A stretch of 64,000 nt of DNA. Source: Elusimicrobium sp. (lineage in GTDB: Bacteria; Elusimicrobiota; Elusimicrobia; Elusimicrobiales; Elusimicrobiaceae). Positions 44,653-52,724 of this stretch are shown piece by piece. The translations under genes and the position numbers were made by a program. Position 1 is the first letter of the stretch; the number at the start of each line of letters is the position of its first letter. Location: positions 62,001 through 126,000 of the forward strand of contig SUVG01000001.1 of assembly GCA_015062115.1 (NCBI GenBank), read 5' to 3'. The notes under the pieces are model-generated. The model was not told the origin of the DNA, ran no database searches, and was given only the letters and a program-made list of their open reading frames with translations.

Positions 44653-45675
44653 CTATCTTTTTTGTGAGGCTAATTGACCGCACGCCGCCAGGATATCATT
44701 TCCCATGCTTTTACGAATCGTTACACCGATACCCATGGCCTTCAAACCGGCCGCAAAATCTTTCACTACGCGATCATCTGTCTTTTCGCCGCGGCCCAAG
44801 TTACACGCAATCAAGTTCACATGCAACAAATAATTGTCTTTAATGGAATAAATCCAGTCTGCCAATTTGCGTAAGTGTTCCGGGCGGCTGTTGATGTTTT
44901 CGATAACCGAGTATTCCAAAAATACTTGGCGGCCCGTCATGGCAATGTATTCTTCCAAGGCTTTTTTCAAATCGTCCAAATCAAAGCGGCGGTTAACGGG
45001 CATAATTTGGCTGCGTTCGGCATTGTCGGCATTATGCAAGGACAGGGCTAAATTGGCCTGGGGTAAATCTACCGCCAATTTATGGAATTTATCGGCAATA
45101 CCCGAGGTGGAAACCGAAATATGGCGGGCACCGATGTTCAGATAGTCCGGGTTGGACAAATCGCGGGCGGCTTTGATGACATTTAAGTAGTTCAAAAGCG
45201 GTTCACCCATACCCATAAATACCACGCTGGAAATTCGTTCGCCCAGTTTTTCCTTACGCACATACTGATACCACATAAGTACCTGGTCGGTAATTTCTTC
45301 CTGTGTTAAGTCGCGCTTAAAACCCATTTTCCCCGTACTGCAAAACGAACAGCGAAGCGGACAACCCACTTGGCTGGATACGCACACGCTCCAAGTATCT
45401 TGCGGTTTTAATAAAACCGTTTCAATTTGCAGACCGTCTTTGAGCGTTAACAGGGCTTTGGCCACTCTGTCCTGCTGGGAACAGACGATTTTACTTACTT
45501 TGAAAGATAAAATAGGGCGATCCTTTTGCAGATTGGCGCGCAAATCAGCCGGCAAAGAAGAAGCCTCTTCCCACGAAGAAATGCCGCGTTTGAAAATAGC
45601 ATCTTTCACTTGAGCAATGCGAAAATTGGGAAGGCCGGCATCTTTAATATACTGTTTTACATACTCAAAATTCAT
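44653..45675 (-). CDS. rlmN: Dual-specificity 23S rRNA/tRNA adenine-C2 methyltransferase
   Basis: A radical SAM enzyme (340 residues) that methylates A2503 of 23S rRNA and A37 of some tRNAs. The cluster motif is CPLRCSFC (CxxxCxxC), followed by STGKMGFKRDL. SSVVFMGMGEPLLNY and the C-terminal RKSMGNDILAACGQL, with the resolving cysteine, are family hallmarks. It heads the minus-strand unit with the lipoprotein and queC genes. Confidence 0.96.
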   Translation of the reverse strand: MNFEYVKQYIKDAGLPNFRIAQVKDAIFKRGISSWEEASSLPADLRANLQKDRPILSFKVSKIVCSQQDRVAKALLTLKDGLQIETVLLKPQDTWSVCVSSQVGCPLRCSFCSTGKMGFKRDLTQEEITDQVLMWYQYVRKEKLGERISSVVFMGMGEPLLNYLNVIKAARDLSNPDYLNIGARHISVSTSGIADKFHKLAVDLPQANLALSLHNADNAERSQIMPVNRRFDLDDLKKALEEYIAMTGRQVFLEYSVIENINSRPEHLRKLADWIYSIKDNYLLHVNLIACNLGRGEKTDDRVVKDFAAGLKAMGIGVTIRKSMGNDILAACGQLASQKR

Positions 45676-45808
45676 ACTTCTTTCCTCATAATGGGTTTAT
45701 TCTATTTTACCATTTTCCAAGGGGGCTGACACCCTTTTTCCCTTTATTTTATATTAGTTTTTACCTAAAGATGAAAAAAAACCTCTTTTTTAGTATAATA
45801 CCTGCACG

Positions 45809-47296
45809 ATGAGTGAAGATATTAAATTTAGTACAGCCGGCTTCCGGGCCGTTACTGCAGACGGGCTAACCGCCCAGTCCGTGCAACGTTTGGCTTACGG
45901 GATTTCCGAACATATTTTGGAACATCCTTTTTATGGATTTGAAGGTACCGGGTACCGCAAATACTGCCAAGAACAAGGCAAAAAACCCAAAAAACCCCTC
46001 GTACTTGTGGGGTTTGATACCCGCTTTTTGTCCAAACAGTTGGCTTATGTAGCCGCCAATGCTTTGGTGCAAAACGGCATTACGGTAAAAATGGCGGAAC
46101 TTCCGCTTCCGACCCCGGTGGCCGAGTGGGCCGTTCGCAACGAGTGTGCCGTCGGTGCCGTAGTGGTAACCGGCAGTGAGGCCGAATACTATGTAAACGG
46201 GGTAAAATGGATTTCTTATTACGGCGGTATTGCCAATAATGAAATCGTGCAGGATATCGAAAAGCGTATTCCTTCCCCGAGTGCCCAAATCTTAAAAGCC
46301 TCTTCTACGGAATTTGGCACCCTTAACGCGGCCGTCAGCGTAACAAAAGACTTACGCAAAACCTATTTTGCCCACTTGGAAAAATTATTAGATGTAAAAG
46401 CCCTCAAGAAAGCCAAACTAAAAATTGCGGTAGATCCGCTTTTCGGTACGGCTAAAAACTATTTCCGCGATTTCTTGGAAAAATACGGCATTACCGTAGA
46501 AGGTATCCACGAAGGGGAAGATGCCCTTTTCGGCGGAGCGGTTCCCAATGCAGGGCCGGTCAGTTTAACCGAACTTAAAAAACTGGTTACCGGTAAAAAA
46601 ATGCACTTGGGGATTGCCTGCAACCCGGATTGCGACAAATTTGGACTCATCGATGCCGAAGGAAACTGGGTTTCCCCCAACGAAATTGCCCCCATGCTTT
46701 TAGACCACTTGGTACGCAACAAAAAATTAAAAGGACGCGTCTGTAGAAGCGTTATTACTTCCAACCTCATCGACCAAGTAGCCAAGGCAAACGGACTTAT
46801 GTTACGCGAAACCCCGGTAGGTTTCAAGTACATTACCGAACTGATGATTACGGGCCAATATGTAATGGGCGTGGAAGAATCCGGCGGGCTTGCTATTGCC
46901 AACCATATTCCCGATAAGGACGGCCTTTTGGCATGCTTATTGGTGGTGGATATGTTGGCGGTAGAAGGCAAAACGCTTAAACAAATTAGAAAAGAATTTT
47001 ACAAAAAATACAAACAACTTTTTGACCAAAAAGTCAGTATCCCCAAAACGGAAACGGAGATCAACCGCATCATGGAACGGCTTGATATTCGCCCTCCGCT
47101 TTCCATACACAAAACCTCCGTATGGCGTATCGACTCTACGGACGGGTTTAAGTTTATCTTAAAAGGTGGCAGTTGGCTGGCAATTCGCCCCTCCGGTACG
47201 GAACGGTTAATTCGTATGTACGCGGAATCTATGGACGAAAAACTGCCGGCTGTGCTCATCAAAGAAGGTAAAAAAATAATAGACAGTATTGTTTAA
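45809..47296 (+). CDS. Phosphohexomutase family protein with altered active-site loops
   Basis: A 495-residue alpha-D-phosphohexomutase (phosphogluco/mannomutase). All four domains are traceable: STAGFRAV at the start, the phosphoserine loop, the metal loop, the sugar loop GVEESGGLA and the phosphate-binding RPSGTERLIRMYAE. Two loops deviate: the phosphoserine loop reads VVTGSEAEYYVNGVKW instead of TASHNP...NGxK, keeping the Ser, and the metal loop reads NPDCDK instead of DxDxDR. Activity or substrate may differ from standard PGM. TATAAT (45794-45799) ends 9 nt before the ATG, so the message is probably leaderless. Enolase follows after 35 bp. Confidence 0.85.
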   Translation: MSEDIKFSTAGFRAVTADGLTAQSVQRLAYGISEHILEHPFYGFEGTGYRKYCQEQGKKPKKPLVLVGFDTRFLSKQLAYVAANALVQNGITVKMAELPLPTPVAEWAVRNECAVGAVVVTGSEAEYYVNGVKWISYYGGIANNEIVQDIEKRIPSPSAQILKASSTEFGTLNAAVSVTKDLRKTYFAHLEKLLDVKALKKAKLKIAVDPLFGTAKNYFRDFLEKYGITVEGIHEGEDALFGGAVPNAGPVSLTELKKLVTGKKMHLGIACNPDCDKFGLIDAEGNWVSPNEIAPMLLDHLVRNKKLKGRVCRSVITSNLIDQVAKANGLMLRETPVGFKYITELMITGQYVMGVEESGGLAIANHIPDKDGLLACLLVVDMLAVEGKTLKQIRKEFYKKYKQLFDQKVSIPKTETEINRIMERLDIRPPLSIHKTSVWRIDSTDGFKFILKGGSWLAIRPSGTERLIRMYAESMDEKLPAVLIKEGKKIIDSIV

Positions 47297-47331
47297 CGGC
47301 CGCATTTTGCGGCCAAGGGGGTAGTTGTATT

Positions 47332-48600
47332 ATGGTTCGCATTAAAAAAATAACAGCCCGGGAAATATTAGATTCCCGCGGTTATCCGACTGTGGCGGCA
47401 GATGTTCTGTTAGATGATCAAACCACCGGTACCGCTTCGGTACCAAGCGGAGCCTCTACCGGCTCTCACGAAGCCTTGGAACTGCGCGACGGCGGGGCCC
47501 GTTACAAAGGAAAAGGCGTCCTGAAAGCCGTAGCCAATGTGGAAAAAATTTCCGCGCGTTTGGCAGGCTTGAACCCGTTTGAGGTGCGCGAAATCGACAA
47601 TCAAATGCTTGCCTTGGACGGAACGGAAAACAAATCGAACCTGGGGGCCAACGCCACACTGGCCGTATCCATGGCCGTTTTGCGTGCAGGCGCAAACAGC
47701 GCCCGCCGTCCGTTATACGAGCATATCCGCGCGGTTTACGGACTAAACGAAAAAGATTTCCTGTTGCCGACCCCGATGCTTAATATCATCAACGGGGGCA
47801 AGCATGCCGATTCGGGCTTAGATGTGCAAGAATTTATGATTGTGCCCACCTCGGCCCACACCTTTTCTTCGGCACTCGGGCAAGCCTGCGAAACGTACCA
47901 CACCTTGCGTGAAGTTCTAAAAAATCAAGGTATGGTTATTGCCGTGGGGGACGAAGGCGGTTTCGCCCCTAAAATTACCCGGCACGAAGAGGTACTGAAA
48001 ACAATTTTATCCGCCGCCGAAAAAGCCGCTCACCCGGATATGTGCCTGGCTATGGACTGTGCCGCCAGTGAGTTTTTCAAAGACGGGAACTATCATTTTG
48101 AAGGCAAAACTTATACGAGCGCCCAACTGACGGATATTTATGCCAAGTGGTGCCAAGCCTATCCTATTTTATCGATAGAAGACCCGTTGCAGGAAGACGA
48201 CTGGAACGGTTGGCAACAAATTACCCAAAAATTGGGGCAACAAATCAATTTGGTGGGGGACGATTTATTCGTTACTAACCTAAAGCGTTTGCAAAAAGGG
48301 ATTGAGCAACAAGCCGCCAACTCCATTTTAATCAAGGTCAACCAAATCGGTACGGTTACGGAAACAATTGATGTGATGAATTTGGCCAAACAACACGGTT
48401 ATTCTTGCATTGTATCGCACCGATCCGGCGAAACGGAGGACACCTTTATTGCCGATTTAGCCGTTGCCACCAACGCCGGCGCCATTAAAACGGGTGCGCC
48501 TGCACGGGCCGAGCGAACAGCCAAATATAACCGTTTGCTACAAATAGAGCACGAGTTAAAAGGCAAAGCCTTTTACGCCCAACGCAAAGCATTTAAGTAA
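47332..48600 (+). CDS. eno: Enolase
   Basis: A 422-residue enolase converting 2-phosphoglycerate to phosphoenolpyruvate. It shows ITAREILDSRGYPTV, SGASTGSHEALELRDG, the catalytic GDEGGFAP, the metal-binding SIEDPL and ILIKVNQIGT, and the C-terminal SHRSGETEDTFIADLAV. ftsB follows at once (2 bp), a widespread pairing. GpmA, the preceding glycolytic enzyme, is at 36446. Confidence 0.98.
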   Translation: MVRIKKITAREILDSRGYPTVAADVLLDDQTTGTASVPSGASTGSHEALELRDGGARYKGKGVLKAVANVEKISARLAGLNPFEVREIDNQMLALDGTENKSNLGANATLAVSMAVLRAGANSARRPLYEHIRAVYGLNEKDFLLPTPMLNIINGGKHADSGLDVQEFMIVPTSAHTFSSALGQACETYHTLREVLKNQGMVIAVGDEGGFAPKITRHEEVLKTILSAAEKAAHPDMCLAMDCAASEFFKDGNYHFEGKTYTSAQLTDIYAKWCQAYPILSIEDPLQEDDWNGWQQITQKLGQQINLVGDDLFVTNLKRLQKGIEQQAANSILIKVNQIGTVTETIDVMNLAKQHGYSCIVSHRSGETEDTFIADLAVATNAGAIKTGAPARAERTAKYNRLLQIEHELKGKAFYAQRKAFK

Positions 48601-48602
48601 AC

Positions 48603-48905
48603 ATGGCAAATAAAGTAAAAAAGACAATTCTTCAAAATAAAAAACCACTGCTATGGGCTGTCATCGCCATAGCGGTGGTGCTTCTTTTTTTGGGGAGCAG
48701 TTTTCATAGTTTAATTCACAACAAACGGGAAATGCACAAACTTAATGCACAACTGCTTTTACTGGAAAAAGAATACAAACAGTTGCAAGAGCAAATGGAA
48801 CAGTTGGAAAAGCAAGACCCCAAACTGATAGAAAAAACCGCTCGCGTGCAATACCACATGTTAAAACCGAACGAAATAGAGTTTCGTTTTCAAACCAAAA
48901 AATAG
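48603..48905 (+). CDS. ftsB: FtsB/DivIC-like septum formation initiator
   Basis: A 100-residue bitopic protein: short basic cytoplasmic N-terminus, one TM (about 17-38), then a periplasmic coiled coil (about 40-80) with Leu heptads and the closing LIEKTARVQYHMLKPNE, typical of the FtsB/DivIC family. It belongs to the divisome FtsQ-B-L subcomplex. Two bases separate it from eno. Confidence 0.85.
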   Translation: MANKVKKTILQNKKPLLWAVIAIAVVLLFLGSSFHSLIHNKREMHKLNAQLLLLEKEYKQLQEQMEQLEKQDPKLIEKTARVQYHMLKPNEIEFRFQTKK

Positions 48906-48912
48906 GAATTTT

Positions 48913-49521
48913 ATGAATATAGAAGTCATCAATTTAGGGCCCATGGATAACTGCACTTACCTGGTTACACAAGGAGATAGTGCACTACTTATTGATCCGG
49001 CTTGGGACATGAATTTTTTGGAACACACCTTGAAAGAGAAAAAATTAAATCTTTTGGCGGTGTTTTTTACTCACGGACATTTCGACCATGTTAAATTTGC
49101 CCAAGATTTACTGCAACGCACCGGGGTAAAAGCATATATAGAAGAAAAGGATATCCTTTTATCCGGTATAGATGCGCAATACCTGCACCCCTACTGCGGC
49201 AAACAAACCTTTGACTTGGGCCCTTTTCATATCGATATTCTCCCCACTCCCGGGCATACGGCCGGGTGCGTGTGTATCCAAATCGGCAATGCGCTTTTTA
49301 CGGGGGATACTCTTTTCCCCGGGGCTTGCGGACGCGTAGATTTGCCCACTTCCAATCCGCGCCAGATGCGCCAGAGTTTGCTGGCCCTGTCCAAACTGCC
49401 GGAAGATACGCAAATTTTCGCCGGGCACAGTTACGGCGGGAAATGCAGTTCCACCATTGGCTACGAACGCATCAAAAACCCTTTTATGCGTAATGCAATC
49501 CGTGATGAGGAAACCCTGTAA
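48913..49521 (+). CDS. Metallo-beta-lactamase fold hydrolase (glyoxalase II-like)
   Basis: A 202-residue MBL-fold hydrolase. Zinc motifs: THGHFDHV, PTPGHTAGCVCI, the bridging Asp in FTGDTLFPG and a final FAGHSYGGK. The length fits the short YcbL-type glyoxalase II-like group; the substrate is uncertain. It is directly followed by lgt with no gap and is part of the eno-ftsB-lgt run. Confidence 0.92.
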   Translation: MNIEVINLGPMDNCTYLVTQGDSALLIDPAWDMNFLEHTLKEKKLNLLAVFFTHGHFDHVKFAQDLLQRTGVKAYIEEKDILLSGIDAQYLHPYCGKQTFDLGPFHIDILPTPGHTAGCVCIQIGNALFTGDTLFPGACGRVDLPTSNPRQMRQSLLALSKLPEDTQIFAGHSYGGKCSSTIGYERIKNPFMRNAIRDEETL

Positions 49522-50310
49522 ATGCACCCGGTACTTTTTCAAATAGGTTCTTTTGAATTGGCCAGTTACGGCGCGATGACGGCGCTGGGCTACATGGCGG
49601 CGGCTTTTTATCTGTTGCCGCGCCTTAAAAAAATCAATTTGGATAAAGATACTTTTTGGAACCTCATTTTTATCGCTTTTATGGGGGCGATTATCGGGGC
49701 AAAACTGCTGTTTATTATCGTTTCTTGGCACCAGTTGGGAGATTCGTTGGCGGATAAATTGACCGCGATTATCAAAGATTTTCGCTACGGATTTGTATTT
49801 TTCGGCGGCATGATTGTGTCGGTTCTTTCCCTTATTTTCTATATGAAAAAGAAAGGGCTTGATGTACTGAAGACTTCTGACTTTATGATTGTAGCCCTGC
49901 CGTTGGGGCATGCCTTGGGGCGCATCGGGTGTTTTTTGGCGGGTTGTTGCTACGGAAGACCCACCCAAATGCCGTGGGGAGTTTCTTTTACCCATGCCAA
50001 ATCGCTCGTTCCGCAAGAACTTTTAGGCGTCCCCCTTCACCCCACGCAACTTTACGAAAGTGCCGCCAATTTGCTTTTGTTCTTTTTATTACACAAACTG
50101 TACAAAAAGCCCCACAAAAAAGGCTCTATTCTGTTAATGTATGTGGCGTGTTACAGTTTGCTCCGCTTTGTGATTGAATTCTTCCGCGGGGATTTCCGCG
50201 GAGCCTATATTTTAGGGCTTTCGCCCTCGCAAACAATCGCCGTCATCATTTCGCTACTGGCATTTGGCGGGTGGTTGTGGCTTAGAAAAAAGGATATCAA
50301 AAATGGCTGA
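49522..50310 (+). CDS. lgt: Prolipoprotein diacylglyceryl transferase
   Basis: A 262-residue polytopic enzyme that adds diacylglycerol to the lipobox cysteine. Seven TM segments are traceable, with the signature GRIGCFLAGCCYGRP around the catalytic arginine and the later HPTQLYES and FRGDFRG motifs. At least two predicted lipoproteins in this window (9002, 44206) would be substrates. It overlaps the pseudouridine synthase gene by 8 bp. Confidence 0.96.
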   Translation: MHPVLFQIGSFELASYGAMTALGYMAAAFYLLPRLKKINLDKDTFWNLIFIAFMGAIIGAKLLFIIVSWHQLGDSLADKLTAIIKDFRYGFVFFGGMIVSVLSLIFYMKKKGLDVLKTSDFMIVALPLGHALGRIGCFLAGCCYGRPTQMPWGVSFTHAKSLVPQELLGVPLHPTQLYESAANLLLFFLLHKLYKKPHKKGSILLMYVACYSLLRFVIEFFRGDFRGAYILGLSPSQTIAVIISLLAFGGWLWLRKKDIKNG

Positions 50311-51211
50311 AAAAAAGACCGTTGTATTTACAGGCTATTCCCGCCGACTGGATATTTTCGTTTCCGACGAACTGGAAAACTTTTCGCGTTCGCTCGTGCA
50401 AAAACTGATTAAAGACGGCAAAGTAACCGTCAACGGGAAGAAGGTAAAACCCTCTTGGCCTCTTGCCGAAGGCGAAGTGGTGGAAATTGAACTTCCCCAA
50501 GCCGGAAGCAAAACCCAATTAAAAGATTTAATTATTCACGATGCCAAAGATTTTTTTGTCATCATCAAACCGGCCGGTATGCTGGTACACCCGCAAAGCC
50601 CCATTTGGGAAGAACACCCCGAAACGGTCTTCTCTTCCGAAGAAACTTTGGTGTCTGTTATTTTGGCAAACCCGCCCAAAGGGTTTGATACCTCCATGCC
50701 CCGCGCGGGCTTGGTGCACCGTTTAGACCGCGAAACAAGCGGGGTGATGGTTATTGCCAAAAACGAAGAGTTCCAAGCCGAAATGGTGGCGCTTTTCTCC
50801 AACCGCGAAGTACACAAAACCTACCACTCCATTGCCTGCGGAGAAGTGCCGGACAATGAAGGTACCATTGATGTGCCGATCGGGCGCGTGGCAGGAGGGA
50901 AAATAAAAGCCTCCGAAGTAGGGCGCGAAGCCATTACCGGTTATAAAGTATTAGAACGCAAAAACGGCTTTACTTACATTGAACTTTACCCCAAAACGGG
51001 CCGCACCAATCAGTTGCGCGTACATTTAAGTTGGTTGGGATACCCCGTCCTGGGAGACTGGCTTTATAAAGGGGCCACGGCAGACCGCCTGATGCTCCAC
51101 GCACGGCGCATTGAGTTTAACCACCCGTTAACGGGCAAAGCGTTAAAATTTGAAGCCCCGGTGCCTGATGATTTTATGAGAGCCTGGCACCGCGTAACCG
51201 AAAAGAAATAA
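50303..51211 (+). CDS. RluA/RluD-family pseudouridine synthase
   Basis: A 302-residue RNA pseudouridine synthase. An N-terminal S4 RNA-binding domain (SRSLVQKLIKDGKVTVNGKKV) is followed by the catalytic domain with HRLDRETSGVMV (catalytic Asp), then TGRTNQLRVHLSWLGYPVLGD. The target is probably 23S rRNA, as for RluD, but the specificity cannot be read from sequence. I start at the ATG at 50303, which overlaps the end of lgt by 8 bp. Confidence 0.92.
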   Translation: MAEKKTVVFTGYSRRLDIFVSDELENFSRSLVQKLIKDGKVTVNGKKVKPSWPLAEGEVVEIELPQAGSKTQLKDLIIHDAKDFFVIIKPAGMLVHPQSPIWEEHPETVFSSEETLVSVILANPPKGFDTSMPRAGLVHRLDRETSGVMVIAKNEEFQAEMVALFSNREVHKTYHSIACGEVPDNEGTIDVPIGRVAGGKIKASEVGREAITGYKVLERKNGFTYIELYPKTGRTNQLRVHLSWLGYPVLGDWLYKGATADRLMLHARRIEFNHPLTGKALKFEAPVPDDFMRAWHRVTEKK

Positions 51212-51215
51212 TTTC

Positions 51216-51250
51216 AAAAACCCCCCAAGTGCAAAACTTGGGGAGTTCTT
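51216..51250. terminator. Bidirectional terminator between the RluD-like gene and a pilin
   Basis: CCCCAAG (51223-51229) pairs with CTTGGGG (51237-51243), with A5 on one side and T-rich sequence on both strands. It serves the two convergent genes. Confidence 0.83.
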
Positions 51251-51252
51251 TA

Positions 51253-51750
51253 TTAAGGCAATCTGTAAATAGTACCATTGCTTGAATTTTCCTCTTTATA
51301 AACACCACCTAAACTCTTACAAATTCCTTTACCTCTTTCTTCTCTTCTTATAGCACGACATTGCCGTTCCCCGCCAAGATTTTCTCCTGTATGTTGATAA
51401 TAAATCACAAGATTTACCCCCATAGAAGAATCTTGAGCAATCACCGCGAGACTCTGGTCCGGATTTAATGATAAAGCCAGATTTTTAGAAGTGTCCCGAA
51501 TCCAAGGTGCAGTATAACTATCAAAACTGTTGGGCAAGGCAATATCCAATTCGTCCCACTCCTTTGCATATTTCCCATTTGCTAAATAATATAGTTCCTG
51601 GGCTTCGGCAATGCCTTTTGCCAACACGAATAGTTGAGAGTACTTCGCCTTATCCACTGCTTTTTGATACTGTGGTAATGCCACCGAAGACAAGATACCA
51701 ATGATTAACACTACAACTAAAAGTTCTATCAAAGTAAAACCCTTTTTCAT
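51253..51750 (-). CDS. Type IV pilin-like protein (cassette copy C)
   Basis: A 165-residue prepilin, leader KKG cut before FTLIELLVVV, helix ending VALPQYQKAVDKAK. The variable part contains QELYYLANGKYAKEWDELDIALP and a late cysteine pair including GICKSLGG. Start at 51750 (AAGAGG ribosome site); a longer frame reaching the flank was rejected. It carries the intact promoter cassette. Pilus, pseudopilus or adhesion role unknown. Confidence 0.88.
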   Translation of the reverse strand: MKKGFTLIELLVVVLIIGILSSVALPQYQKAVDKAKYSQLFVLAKGIAEAQELYYLANGKYAKEWDELDIALPNSFDSYTAPWIRDTSKNLALSLNPDQSLAVIAQDSSMGVNLVIYYQHTGENLGGERQCRAIRREERGKGICKSLGGVYKEENSSNGTIYRLP

Positions 51751-51964
51751 ACAAAACCTCTTATAAATAAGTTTTCGGCAAACAAACAACACTACAATTC
51801 TCCCTGCCTGCCGATTAGGTACATTGTAAGAAAAAAAAAAAACGGGTCAAGCCTTGGGCGAGAAACCCCTTCTTTTCCGCCTTCTTTCGACGGAGAGAGC
51901 CACACTGTTTTAGAAATGTTGCTCTTTTTTCTTCAATTAAAAAACAACTTTTTCTTTTTCTGCC
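51689..51964 (-). repeat. Pilin promoter/leader/N-terminus cassette, copy C
   Basis: The best-preserved copy of the ~275-bp repeat. On the minus strand TTGACC (51845-51850), a 16-bp spacer with 12 T, and TACAAT (51823-51828). The 5' UTR and first pilin codons follow. Nearly identical to copies B and D, including the far upstream part that ends in TTTTTCTG. Confidence 0.88.
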
Positions 51965-51980
51965 ACTCAACAAATTAAAA

Positions 51981-52010
51981 ACCCCGACCGCTTATTTGAG
52001 CGGTCGGGGT
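51981..52010. terminator. Terminator of the pyrophosphatase gene
   Basis: A perfect 12-bp stem (ACCCCGACCGCT/AGCGGTCGGGGT) with a 6-nt loop. On the minus strand it ends the pyrophosphatase transcript and separates it from the pilin cassette. Confidence 0.9.
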
Positions 52011-52028
52011 TTAATTCAACGGAAAAAT

Positions 52029-52610
52029 TTATTTGTCGCAGCAAGACGAAAAGTTGCTGTAGTTCACAAATTTTTCTTCGTAAGCGATAAAGGCTTCCTG
52101 CAGAATTTTGATAGCAGTTTTTTTATCAAAAATCTTTTCCACCACTACCGTTTTGTTTTCCAGCTTTTTGTAGTCTTCAAAGAAACTCATGGTTTCTACG
52201 AGCAAATGTTCCGGAAGTTCGGTAATGTCGGTATAGTGGCTTACATTGGGGTCGCCTTGGGCCACGGCAATGATTTTATCGTCGGCTTCGCCGTTATCCA
52301 ACATGCGCATAACACCGATGATTTTAGCCGGCACAATGCACAGCGGCACCACTTCGGCTTGGGATAAAATTAAAATATCCAAGGGGTCTTTATCGGCCCC
52401 GTAAGTACGCGGAATAAAACCGTAGTTGGCGGGGTAATACACGGACGAATAAAGCACGCGATCCAAGCGCAACAGGCCGCTTTCTTTGTCCAATTCGTAT
52501 TTAGCGCGGGTACCTTTCGGGATTTCAATAATGCCGTTTACAATATCGGGCAAGGTTTCTTTTTTTCCGGGCGATACATGGTGCCACGGGTTAAAATTAT
52601 TACCAAACAT
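52029..52610 (-). CDS. ppa: Inorganic pyrophosphatase (family I)
   Basis: A 193-residue soluble pyrophosphatase. It shows [20 protein letters not shown], then [20 protein letters not shown] with the metal-binding aspartates, and the later [17 protein letters not shown]. It pulls biosynthetic reactions forward by hydrolysing pyrophosphate. A three-residue Cys-Cys near the C-terminus (SSCCDK) is unusual but probably minor. Single-gene unit with its own terminator. Confidence 0.96.
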   Translation of the reverse strand: MFGNNFNPWHHVSPGKKETLPDIVNGIIEIPKGTRAKYELDKESGLLRLDRVLYSSVYYPANYGFIPRTYGADKDPLDILILSQAEVVPLCIVPAKIIGVMRMLDNGEADDKIIAVAQGDPNVSHYTDITELPEHLLVETMSFFEDYKKLENKTVVVEKIFDKKTAIKILQEAFIAYEEKFVNYSNFSSCCDK

Positions 52611-52680
52611 CTTTTCCTCTCTTTTCCTATAAGTTCTTTAATATTATAGCAGTTTAACAAGGCCCTTCTCTACATAAAAA

Positions 52681-52708
52681 TTCCCCCAACTTTTAACAGT
52701 CGGGGGAA
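52681..52708 (-). terminator. Terminator of the RND efflux operon
   Basis: On the minus strand TTCCCCCGACT pairs with AGTTGGGGGAA (one G-T pair) around GTTAAA, followed by TTTTT. It lies 16 bp after the RND permease stop. Confidence 0.87.
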
Positions 52709-52724
52709 GGAAATAAACTATTCA

